DNA of 64,000 nt from Apus apus (lineage: Eukaryota; Chordata; Aves; Apodiformes; Apodidae), in NCBI RefSeq assembly GCF_020740795.1, contig NC_067282.1, forward strand, positions 135,341,132 to 135,405,131, in the 5' to 3' direction. The notes beneath the pieces were generated by a model, which did not search any database, was not told where the DNA came from, and saw nothing but the letters and a program-made list of their open reading frames with translations. Every line of letters starts with the position of its first letter. Within the stretch, counting starts at the first letter, position 1. This document shows, one piece after another, positions 1 to 10,100 of the stretch. A program made the translations under genes and the position numbers.

Positions 1-2103
1 ACTGCAAATCACACTATCCCCAGGTCTTTTCCCTCAGAGCTGTGTAACAGTTTCCTTCTCTGGGTAACTTTTGCTTTCTGAGACAAAGAGCTGTGAGACT
101 TAGAAATTTCTGCAGTCACTTTGAAATATTAAAGCACTGTGCAAATTCAAGACACTGGTTAGATTTTTCAAAATCAGGCTTCCTGTAAATCTGTAATGGT
201 ACCTAGCCAAGAAAGCTCTCCTGAAACATCCGTGAGCCTAGACCTCAGGAACGTAGATTAAAAAATATTTGCCATTATTTTGGCATACATATCATTGCAG
301 TATTAAATGTATTTTGCATCCTACAACTCACCATTCTTTAAAATGTCAGCAATCATGTTGCTATTTCATGACTTTTTCCATAGTAGTAGCCAGATTTTAA
401 AAGATGCAGTATTTCACTGTGAAGGAAAAAAGTTTTCCATGGCTTGGACATGGGACACTTGAGCAGCTGCTGGCTGAATCACCCCAGGTACTCTCACAAG
501 GGAGCAAGATGTGTTCTTAGTCATGTGCTACCCCAGAAAGCTGCATCGATTCATTCGCTCTACTTTCTCACAGCCCTCCATGCTGTCCTTGCCACAGAGG
601 TTGGCAGCCAGCCTGGAAGAACCGCTGGTGTGGGGCTGCCTCAAGAGGTGCAATGGGGAGGGAGCGAGGGGCAGAGCAACAGCCATGGGTCTGTCCTGTC
701 CCAGGGGCACAAAGACCTTGGCAGTCACTTAAGCTCTATGAGGTGACCCAGGAGCCCTGTGGGGAACCCCTTGGGGTTGGCCAAGCAGAGGGGGCTGCCA
801 ACCAAATGGAGGGATGTCTCCCCAGCTGACTCTGAAGAGCCAGCAGGGTGTAGCTAATCACTAATTTGAGTTGGACAAATCCCAGAAACGCTGAGGGGTG
901 ACAACCCAGCGGGCGCAAGCTGGGTCATGATGTCTCCTTTCAGAGGGACCTGCTGTGGCCAGTTGTTGCGAAAGGAATTAGACAGTACCCTCCACCTTCC
1001 TGCCCCACCCCTCAACCTGGTGTAGGTTAGCTTGGAAAAATACCCAATTCCTTTAGCTTGGAAAATTTTAATTTAGCGAAAAACATCAAAAACAAAGGGA
1101 GAAAGAACTCTCCACTTCCTCATGAGCCAGATACAGTGCCCCTTCAAATGTGGTGCCTTGAAACTATGTGCAAGAGCAAACAGAAAAGTGAAGCAGATAC
1201 TCTGATGTCTCAGTGGACCCTGCGGCCCCCACCAGCCTCTCACAGCTCTGCAATGTGTAACAGCAGCTGAATCATACAAAGTCAAGATTTTTCTGCTTAA
1301 AAACCTAGTGCTATAAAAAGAGATTTTACTGACGAGATGACAAAGCGATCTTATTGCTCACCCCCTCCTCCAACTAACAAGCTCTTCTATTTTACGTCTG
1401 TATGTGGCAGTTTACCAGCGCCTGGAAAATTGTCATGGCTTTGGGGATGGCGAGTGAAACACTTTAATGGGTGACATTTAACCTAGTAGCTCCTTAAGCT
1501 CTCACCCTCTGACATGATCAAGCATGCCATGGAAACTGTTCCTCTCTCAAACTGCTGGCCTATGGCTTCATCAGGGTATTCTGGAACACCCCATCTTTAG
1601 CTGTCCCATGAGAGTCATATCTTGAAAGACATACAGCTGCCCAATGTGGTACTTTTCTCACTAGTCCTGCCTGGCACCCCTGCCTCTCAGGGCACCGTTT
1701 TTGGGGTTGCCTCCTTTTGCTGGCACGGCGAGCGGCTTGCACCAGGCTGGGGATGCTCCCGCTGCCGTAGACAACGTTACAATACATATAACACATACCC
1801 ACTCTTGTAGCAGGCTCTTATCTCGACAGGCAAGGTATGTTACCCACAGAGTGTGGAGACACATGAAAAGCAGCAGGTCTCCCTCTCTTTCAGATCCTGT
1901 AAGGAATCAAAGAAATCTACAGTACAGTATTTTCCAAGCCTGGAAGGCTTGCTGAAATTACGTAGTCTAGAGGAACTGCACTTTTCAACTGTCTCAAGCA
2001 AACACAATGGCTCATGTAAACCAAAAGCTGCATTTTAGGCATCGGCAGGACAGCAGGCAGCTCTGTTTCCCCCCCTTTCTTCATCCCACTGACCGTACTG
2101 TAC
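1..2103 (-). other. KCNJ8: KCNJ8 intron 2, left part (no gene seen)
   Basis: This stretch follows the splice donor of the first KCNJ8 coding exon (AG, then gtacag). It should be the start of the intron before the large last exon encoding the selectivity filter and cytoplasmic domain. I looked for that exon (GFG filter, the conserved EVQVTIG region) in the translations and did not find it, so it must lie left of the window. No repeat family or RNA gene is recognised; the short open frames here look like chance. Confidence 0.8.
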
Positions 2104-2468
2104 CTGACACACGTCACACAAGGTGTCCACTTCGTGCTGTTCGTAGCGCTTTCTGTGCTTGGGTCCATGTCACCGTGGGCAAAAGCCACCAGCCACCACA
2201 TCATGGCAAAGAGCAGCCAGCTGCACAGGAAGGACATAGTAAAGATGACCAGCGTGTGACGCCACTTCAGATCCACCAAGGTGGTGAAAATGTCTTGCAG
2301 GAATCGCCCCTGCTCGCGGATGTTCTTGTGCGCCAGGTTGCACGCCCCGTTCTTGGCGATGAAGCGGGCTTTGCGCGGCCGGTCGCGGATGCGCGGCTTG
2401 CGCAGGTTCTCGGCAGCGATCCGTGCCAACACATACTCTTCAGGGATGATACTCTTCCGAGCCAACAT
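2104..2468 (-). CDS. KCNJ8: KCNJ8 first coding exon: Kir6.1 N-terminus to turret (partial)
   Basis: Kir6.1 is the inward-rectifier pore subunit of KATP channels in vascular smooth muscle, heart and mitochondria-rich cells; four copies assemble with four SUR subunits. The 365 bases encode 121 residues plus two bases of the next codon. The start [20 protein letters not shown] and the [14 protein letters not shown] segment match Kir6.1, not Kir6.2. Visible parts: cytoplasmic N-terminus (1-50), slide helix (about 52-68, [17 protein letters not shown]), first transmembrane helix (about 70-97, [16 protein letters not shown]) and the extracellular turret (98-121). The exon ends AG|gtacag after CVTCV, within the turret. 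The turret ([17 protein letters not shown]) is unlike the mammalian Kir6.1 turret I recall and about three residues shorter. The start is the ATG at 2466-2468; an out-of-frame ATG lies 14 bases upstream. The pore helix, second helix and cytoplasmic domain are outside the window. Confidence 0.97.
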
Positions 2469-2482
2469 CTTCCTGCCACCAT
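2267..2482 (-). other. Upstream open reading frame overlapping the Kir6.1 start
   Basis: An ATG at 2480-2482 opens a 71-codon frame that overlaps the Kir6.1 coding sequence in another frame and stops with TGA at 2267-2269. Its context is strong (A at -3, G at +4). The real start has A at -3 but T at +4. The encoded peptide looks like a shadow of the Kir6.1 frame with no domain, so any role would be as a translational brake. Whether it acts is inference. Confidence 0.5.
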
Positions 2483-2550
2483 AGTCCACTCAGCGAGATG
2501 CGAAATGGGGGGTGGTCCCTCTAGCGCGTCTCCACAGGGCTCACTCTACA
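2469..2550 (-). other. KCNJ8: KCNJ8 exon 2 5' untranslated part
   Basis: A strong acceptor (ctctctctttctgcag) ends at 2551, so this exon probably begins at 2550 and carries 82 untranslated bases before the Kir6.1 ATG. Mammalian KCNJ8 likewise has a non-coding first exon spliced just upstream of the start codon. The segment contains an ATG at 2480-2482 in another frame. Confidence 0.8.
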
Positions 2551-3356
2551 CTGCAGAAAGAGAGAGCCTGGTCAGATATGTCACCTGTGCACTGCAGCAA
2601 CAAGCCCCGGTTAGGTACCCCTGGCACCACCAGCTATTACATTAAATGTCACTGTGTGACTACTTATACTACAGTGCCCTCCCTCTTTCAGACCGTCACT
2701 TTTAAATGAACAATTGGTATCAGCTCACAACAGAAACAAAAGATGCTGTTTTGACACTCCTTGCACGAAGAGAGGCTGCAGAACAGTCTTGCAAGCTTGG
2801 TGTAAAGTAACGTGATGTACAACAGATCAGTCCCTCGGGCTGTTCCTCCAGGAGACAGCTGTGCCCAGGTGGGTAGCAGAACACGAAGCGCTAAGTTATT
2901 CGCATCCTTCAGGAGCTGGAGAATCTATCTGGCTTCTCTGGTTTGAACCAAGGTCAGTCTGCAGAGAGACCGTGGAGACTCATTAATGTCTCACGGCTCC
3001 GGCCCCGCAGCGCAGCCGGGACCCCTGCCGAAAGCCCCTGCCCAGACCCTCGCAACCATCACAAGAAGGAGCCGAGCTGGAAGCGCGAGAGGCAGGCACC
3101 AGGACTCCGCGGAGCAGGCAGTGGCGATTCCCCTTCGCAGCCCTCCTTCCTTTCCGGGATTAGGCGAAGGAACCCTCCCTTTATTCCCAAACTTTGTCCC
3201 CAAACGGCTGACCGACCAAACCTACGACAGGCCCAGCTCCCCGCAGCTCCCCACCGGCTGGCCCGTCCCACGGGGGGAGGGCAAGGGCTCCCTGACCCCG
3301 CGTCGCTCCGCCGGGACCCCCCGCCTCGCCGCGGGGCTCACCCGCCCCCCGTTTAC
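2551..3356 (-). other. KCNJ8: KCNJ8 intron 1 (inferred)
   Basis: The inferred intron runs from the donor TGAG|gtaaac (exon side ends at 3357) to the acceptor ctttctgcag ending at 2551, about 0.8 kb. Its 5' half is part of the CpG island. I see no other gene in it. Confidence 0.6.
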
Positions 3357-3600
3357 CTCAGCGCGGGGCCGGGCCGGGCGGGGCGGAGCGGGGCCGGCAG
3401 GACGGGGGTCCCGGCCGGGTGGTCCCCGCAGCCCCGGGCCGGAGGGGGCCGGGTGGGCTGGGGTTGGGCGGCGGGCAGGGCAGGGCGCGGAGCGGGGCGC
3501 GGAGCGGGGCGCGGAGCCGGCAGCCGCCGCTTCCTTGCGCGGAGCTGTGCTCGGGGCACAGCGGCTGGTGGGACACTTGAGGCTGTGTCCAGCAGATTTA
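3357..3600 (-). other. KCNJ8: Probable KCNJ8 non-coding exon 1 (right edge uncertain)
   Basis: Reading the minus strand through the CpG island, the best splice donor is GCTGAG|gtaaac at 3357/3356. It would join to the exon starting at 2550. No transcription start can be fixed: I see no clear TATA box, as expected for a CpG-island promoter, so the right edge given is only a guess. Transcript ends are needed to place it. Confidence 0.5.
3485..3517. repeat. 12-bp GC-rich tandem repeat in the CpG island
   Basis: The unit gcgcggagcggg is repeated almost three times without mismatch. It sits in the core of the presumed KCNJ8 promoter and repeats a GC-box-like sequence. Copy number may vary between individuals. 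Confidence 0.85.
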
Positions 3601-4184
3601 GCGGAGGGCTCGGGGCCGTCGCTGGCTGCCGGTGGCTGTTCGGGAAGGAGCTGGCTCTGCCGGGGTGCGCGAAGCCAAGTCCCTGCTTCCCAGGGCCGCG
3701 GCACGCTTGCTTGCTGCAGGGTAAGCCAAGACTTGTGCCTTTTTCGCTTTATCTTGCCGCGAATCTCTCCCGAGACAGCTTGCAGGCAGAAAATGAAGCA
3801 TGTGCGTAAGTGTTTGGAGGACCAGAGCCAGAATCTCACGGCCTTTTGCTGCTTTTGACACACTTAATTACCTGTTTGTGCAAGGGGAAGAAAAAAAAAA
3901 ACCAAACCCCAACAGAAACCCAACACGAACAAAAAAGGCATTCCTTTTTATGGTTCACAGCTCTTTGTGGGCACAGAGGCAGCCCCGGTGCAGTGTTCAG
4001 CCGGTGCAACGGGCACTGGCAGATGGGTGTTTGCATACGGGGTGGGTGGGGGAGAAACTACGCAGGATGGCAAGAAACAAACAGTGAAATCACAGAAGTT
4101 CGTTCTTTTTCCCACAGGTCGAGGTTTACAGTTTTGGCTCTTGTGTTTAATGGAAACTTGCATTCTTGGAAACTGCCGTCTTTT

Positions 4185-4202
4185 TGTGTGTGTGTGTGTG
4201 TG
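4185..4202. repeat. (TG)9 microsatellite
   Basis: Nine uninterrupted TG units, followed directly by a G- and T-rich stretch extending to about 4250. Confidence 0.95.
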
Positions 4203-4204
4203 GT

Positions 4205-4230
4205 GGGTTTTGGGTTTTTGTGTGGGGGGG
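4205..4230 (+). other. Possible G-quadruplex motif
   Basis: The plus strand carries GGG at 4205-4207, GGG at 4212-4214 and a run of seven G at 4224-4230 that can supply two more tracts. This fits a loose four-tract quadruplex with loops of 4, 9 and 1 bases. It lies about 0.5 kb upstream of the KCNJ8 CpG island. Confidence 0.4.
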
Positions 4231-5908
4231 TTGTTTTGGTTTGTTTTGTTCCCACCCCTGAAGTCTTAGGGTTTGTAGTAGGAAGAACAAACAGTACCTC
4301 AACTTTATGAAATTATCTACATTTAGTTTTTAATGAAGAAGAGACTTCATTGTGTCACATTAACTCCCCCATGCCCAAGGAATGTGTGTGTGAACAAGTA
4401 GACAGGATTCTAAAGGTTTCCATGTATCACTCAAGTGAATGACCTACACAGTATAAAATTTACACAGACCCTACTACCTTACTGCTTTCTGTAAACTACA
4501 GAAAGACCTTGACAGGCCTGTTGCAGTCAGGAAGTTTCAAGTGTATTCAGGCTTGCTTGGAAAAACTGGGAAGGTGAATTTGACAGGCAGTGTAATCCTC
4601 AGCTTGAAGATATCCACCCTGTTAAACTTAAGCAAACACTTGGCTTTAAATAGATGAGTGATTTCTGGTAACTTTTCTAGCACTATCCTTTTCTAACACC
4701 AGTTATCTAGTAGTCAGAAAAGACACAGACTCTAAAGCCCCAGTCATACTAGGCAATTAGCTAAACATCTGCATATGAAATTAACGTTAGGCAGATGACT
4801 GGCTTCAGTCTGAAAAAACAGGCTCTAAACCTTTAGGTTCTAACCAGATTCCGAGTGCGAATACATAAAATCACTGCAGGATCAGCATCGCTGGTGCCAG
4901 CTATGACACTATGGGACGGACTCAGAGAGCTTGGGATGTTACCCTACTGCAAATAGGGTGGCAGACACTGGTGTTGCAGGGCTGACTCATTTGTTTGATG
5001 CAGCCTCCAAAACTGCATCTCACTTGGGTGTAACGACTTCTAATATCTGATTTTATACACAGGCTAAAATGTTCCTTTTGTTTTTCCCTTTTCCTTATAT
5101 TTTTCCTCCTTTTCCTGTTCTCCTTTCTCACTTTTAGGTCCAGTGAAGTACTCATTCCATGCTAAGGTTAGGAACAAGATGGATGTTCCCCAGTGGGGCT
5201 GCTAGATACATCTTAAAAAAAAAAAGAAATGGCTGGAAATGCATGGAAACCCTCCCTTTTAATAAGATCCTTGAATTAGATTATTCTGCTTCTGAGGGAA
5301 ATTCACTCATGTCATGTTCAGTTCCAGTTTCCTTGGAAGCTATTATTGAAATCCACAGCTTTATAAACAGGGACACAGATATACCAGGTGAAGTAATTTT
5401 TATTTACTTTCCACCTTAGAGTACAACCCACCTCTGTGACTGTCTTCAGCCTCAGCCCTGCTCTACCCCTCTGCCAGTGTGCTCCTTGCCCCATCCCTGC
5501 TAGCAGTGACTGGGAGTCTGTGACACAAAGCTAGTGTGTGGATTACCAGCTGGTCTGGCAAAATGGATCACAAATGGATCAAAGTAACCTTTGAGGGCAG
5601 GTGGGAGCAAGGAACAAGGTGTTTCAGGTGGAACACAAACTGCTAACAGTGCTGGTACTGTCAGGAGACCCCTGCACAAGAGACCCACTTGTTCCGCTTG
5701 TTGGAAGTTTCCTCCCACTTGAGTGCCATGCAGATGACAGGTTGTTTTGTACCTGAGATAGGATGGGGTCCCACCAAAAACCCACACAAATAGTCTTGAC
5801 ACAACCCCAGTATGGCTAAACAAAGGTGATTGATTGTTTTCCTCGTCATCATACATTTGAAGAGAAGAGCTCATAAAATCCTCTCTTTCCATCTCTGCCT
5901 GTTCAATA

Positions 5909-6032
5909 GAATCACAGAATGGTTTGGGTTGAAAGCGACCTAGAAGAACATGTAGTTCCAATCGTCCTGCATGGGCAGAAACACCTTCCACTAGACCAGG
6001 TGGCTCATATTCCTGTCCAACTGAAAGAGGTT
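5909..6032 (-). mobile_element. CR1 LINE 3'-end fragment
   Basis: On the plus strand the sequence starts gaatcacagaatggtttggg, the reverse complement of the typical CR1 3' end (ccaaaccattctgtgattc). It continues with recognisable CR1 tail sequence (actagaccaggtggctcat). Only the tail is present, the usual outcome of incomplete CR1 reverse transcription. The inner edge at about 6032 is approximate. Confidence 0.85.
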
Positions 6033-6842
6033 TCCCCTTGCAGAGGGAGAAGATGCCTTCCTCCTCTGTTATATTTAAGATTAGCTTCAAGGAAGCCTGC
6101 TGGGCCATGACTGCTGGAATGCGAAGATGAGGAGCACCAGAACTATTCCCTCTTCCTGGTTAAACATTATGAGATACAATTCTGAGCTCAGCATCCACTT
6201 CCCCAAGTTACACTGTATGCGTATGATGTGGAGAGCGACAGCTACTGAAAATGTTCCCCTTTGCTCTTTTAAATACTTGCTTGGTTGCCACATGCACATT
6301 TAAGTCTGAGATTTAAGTAATAGCTGGGAAAATCTCCCAAAATGTCTCCTAACCCATTCTGTAAGGAACATAGTGTCTGAGTGCTGTGAACACAGCCTTT
6401 TCAGGCAAAAAATTATCAGAATTGATGGTACGTTCGGGTCCAGTTTTGTTACAGCCTATTATGTGCCTGCCTTCTTGCTGTTCCATTTCCCCTCCACCCA
6501 CAGGAGCAACTCATGATCAATATCACTTTACAATTATGCCTATCTAAAAAAGGATCAAATAATGTGCTCAGACATGAATCTGAAATTTCCACATTATAGC
6601 TGTGTCCATCCCTTTGAGAAAATCCTGCTTAGTAATAAGTTTTGTTTGAAATTCTAATCTTAGCTTAGTGGTAGGATGGCTTTGCAGGCGTCCAGAGATA
6701 TCATGCACTCAGCATGAGGCTTCCACAGAGACACAAAGCTGATAAGCCATATTCGGATAGTGTGGATGAACTCTTCCCCAGCTGAACAGGCAGTAGATCC
6801 ATCAAACATGAAAGAGTAGAAACTGCAAAATAAGCTTTTCCC
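6033..6842. other. Intergenic region, part 2 (no gene seen)
   Basis: Single-copy-looking sequence between a CR1 tail and the long TTTC array. No conserved protein, RNA or repeat is recognised. Confidence 0.65.
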
Positions 6843-7128
<286 letters not shown>

Positions 7129-10100
7129 CTGTTCCAACAGCAGCAGGACAAAAATAGTCTTTCTCATAAAAATACATATAACTACTGCCCCATATCCAAT
7201 ATGATTAAGTTGTATAGTGAGGTCTGTAGAGGTTCTGTGGGTTTGCTGGCAGAGGAATTGTTTCCTATCTGTTTTGGAAATAATACATCAGCCTTGTTTG
7301 ACATAAACTGGTTCTCTGACTTCTTTGTGCATGTCAGGCTCTGGGGTGTAGGCTATTGACCCTCCACAAAGCTAGCAATATCTGGCAGTTCTCTAAATCT
7401 CTGTTACGGTTCTTCCAGTGCTGACAAACAGGGTCTGGTGCGTTTGTCATTGGGAGTTTAGTATTTTCTATCCCCCTGCATGTAGTCACCAGGTAGCAGA
7501 TGGGGTGTTACATTGTTGTTTATTTTTCAGGGTTCTGTGAGCTGATGGTGTGAGCTGATGGGCACTGCTGGTGCAGGTGTCCCCTTCCTTTGTGTCTGCT
7601 CCCTGTGCAGCATGAGGAAGAGAGAGACACACCATCTTGGATGAACTCCCTTAACTGGCAGCAGCTGTATCCCCTAGAGTATGTCCTTAGCTCTTCAGGT
7701 CTGAGTTTGCTATGGTTTGAACATTAGGCTGACTCCACACTACCTTTTTTTTTTGCAGCTGGCTCCATGTGTGTGATAGGCAGTGATATTCCAGACAAAC
7801 CTTCCCGAAGTTAGGTGCCTAATCCTGCTTGCAGTAAAACATAGTCTGCCCTGGCCTCGCTGGCACCCGTGCCCTCTCCTAAGAACTCCTGCTGTCTTTT
7901 GAGGTTCCTGGTTCTTGCAGAAGGTCATCACAGGGGCTATCAGCATGCATCGGTGAGAGAGGGCATGGTTCTAGAGAAGTGCATTCAACCCTACAGTGTG
8001 AGATAGCAGGCAGGGAACCATTTTGGGTTGGGACTGTGGCCCTTGGCTTCCCTCACTGTCAGCAGTGTGTGGGAAGAGGAGGGGAGAGGAGCAGAAAGAT
8101 TATCAAACCCAAATTACATGGTTCCTCCAGTAATCTGATTTATGAAATCCAACATCTTTTAGCCTTTGTTTCCCTGGCTCCACCTCTGCTCCAGGGACAT
8201 GCATGAGCCAAGAAAGGGGTAATTGAAAGAAATGCCTTGTGCTCCAGGACGTACCTTATACTTATTCTCTGCCATAAGCCCTAGCCTCATTTCCCTCTAG
8301 AGAGGTCCACATCATATGAAATCCTTGCGCAAAACCCAGCAAGATTTCTTGCAGCTCCACTCTACTTATGAGTCTCCCTATCTATAATTTTAGCTGTGTG
8401 TTTGTTTCTTCCCACATCTTGTTTATGGTACAGGCTGAAAACCAAAGGCTGCACTTTGTGCAGATCCTCAGTGCTACAGAGACTCAGCTTGTCACTTGCC
8501 TCTGTAGCAGGAATGCTGGCACTTTTTCTACACAATCCACCTTTTAGGTCATGGCACACCTGGCCAGCAAAGCTAGGTAATCCTCTTTTTTTCTCAGTAG
8601 ATATTAGCTTCCACGTACTTCAGTTTAAGCCCTTAGCTCAAAGTACAGAAGTACTGTATTGTCACATCTGGAACTTACCCAGGTCTCTTCTACAGGGCAA
8701 GATGGCAATAGTCACAGTGATATAGCTTTTTCTGATACCTGATACCCTGAGTTTACAGGCTAGATCAACTTCTGAATAGGCTGAGTAGAGATGTGAACTC
8801 TTAGCCTTCTCTAGCTGATGGAGATGTGGATGATTCTCTTCCCACTCTACCCAACTCTTACGAACCATCATCAGATGGAGGCAACAAGTAGTGTAAGTCC
8901 ACTCACAGGTCAAGCCACAGTGTAGAGCTTCCTACAAGCTTCTAACCTGCTGGCCAAAGTGGCCAGCCAAAAGGGATCCCTGCAGCTAGGATGAAAGAGC
9001 TCATGGAAAGCTTCACCACTGTACTTCGTATCACCAGGGCACTGGGAAAGAGTTAAATGAGGGTTTGGACTCCTTAGCATCTTCTTGCTTTTCCCCACAG
9101 GTCTACCCATAGCAGACTACCCTCAAAGTAGCTGAGCCCTCCAAACATCTGAGCTGTTCCCAAACTCTGTCAGAGCAATGTCTGATAATCTGCTGCTCAG
9201 CAACCAGGCATGGCTCTCTACTTTCCTTGGTGTCACTGCCCTCTTTCCTCTTCTCGGACTCCTCTCAGACTTCCATACATTCGGATTTTAAGAGGGATTT
9301 TAAGACTCAAACTGTCTAATACCTGATTTTTAAAAAAACATCTTCCACTGCAATTTTATTTCTCCAATTCTTCCATGGCAAGGTTTTGACTTGTGTCAGG
9401 TGACACTCTCCGACCTAGTATCCAAGCACGGCTTGGATGTGGGATGCCCCAAGCATGGTCCAGAGACTGTTTTAAAGGTGCAGGATGGACAAGCAACCTT
9501 ATTTTGGGATAGATGTGGGTTTAGGCACATGGATGGTCTTACAGGTTGGCTGTGTCACTTTTCCCATTTTATTTAGCAGTGTAAGTAAAGCCTAAGATTT
9601 TGCTTTAGGAACAGGTAAAGCTGCCTCGGGTGGCAAAGTGCTGGAAGCAGCAAAACCCCAGAAAATAAGAGAGAGTAGGTATTCCTACTGTTGCGGGAAA
9701 TGATAGCCACCACTTCTCCTTTTCTTCTACTGGTAGCTGGAGCAACAAAGTCAGGTATTGAGGGTAGTGAGGGCTTTTCATTCCATCTCCTTGTCCAAAC
9801 TGTGCCTACTCCTCTTCTGTAGCAGGAGCTGGAAGGCTTCTGTCTGACTTCAGCCTCAGAGTAGCATAACAGAATTTCATCTCCTCTTCTGAGAAGGTCA
9901 GAGCTGGCTCAGAGGGCCATACCACCAGCTAAAGGTGACTTTTCTTCTGATTGTGAAATTAATTTCTTTGTGCTTAAAGGTCCTTTTGCCTGCAAGTGAT
10001 TGAAATCTTTGCTGGCTACAGAGTGAGAGTTAAGTTAAGGTTTTGCCATTGATGAAAGATAGATGCCATCTCTTAAGATCATATCACAGAGTTACTGGCA

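Larger units (their letters stand above)
2990..3725 (-). promoter_or_regulatory. CpG island, presumed KCNJ8 promoter
   Basis: Dense CpG and GC-rich sequence stands out sharply from the AT-rich surroundings, with many GC boxes (gggcgg, ggggcgg) between about 3360 and 3530. It lies immediately upstream of the first KCNJ8 coding exon and no plus-strand gene starts here, so it is most simply the KCNJ8 promoter. The long open frames of both strands across it (up to 290 codons) are a by-product of high GC and have no recognisable domain. Confidence 0.8.
3726..5908. other. KCNJ8-ABCC9 intergenic region, part 1
   Basis: No gene recognised. It contains an A/C-rich stretch near 3885-3930, a TG repeat with a G-rich run at 4185-4230, and otherwise unremarkable AT-rich sequence. 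It lies upstream of the KCNJ8 promoter, so regulatory elements are possible but none can be named. Confidence 0.7.

Noticed and set aside
2469..2489. Seven extra residues upstream of the Kir6.1 start
   Set aside because: The upstream in-frame codon is GTG, not ATG, and MLARKS is the conserved Kir6.1 start.
2007..2645. 212-codon plus-strand open frame
   Set aside because: It is the antisense shadow of the well-conserved Kir6.1 exon.
2943..3863. Open frames of 210-290 codons on both strands in the CpG island
   Set aside because: GC-rich DNA has few stop codons; products are Pro/Arg/Gly-rich without a domain and overlap the promoter of KCNJ8.
5500..6108. 202-codon minus-strand open frame
   Set aside because: It runs through a CR1 tail and anonymous sequence with no domain.
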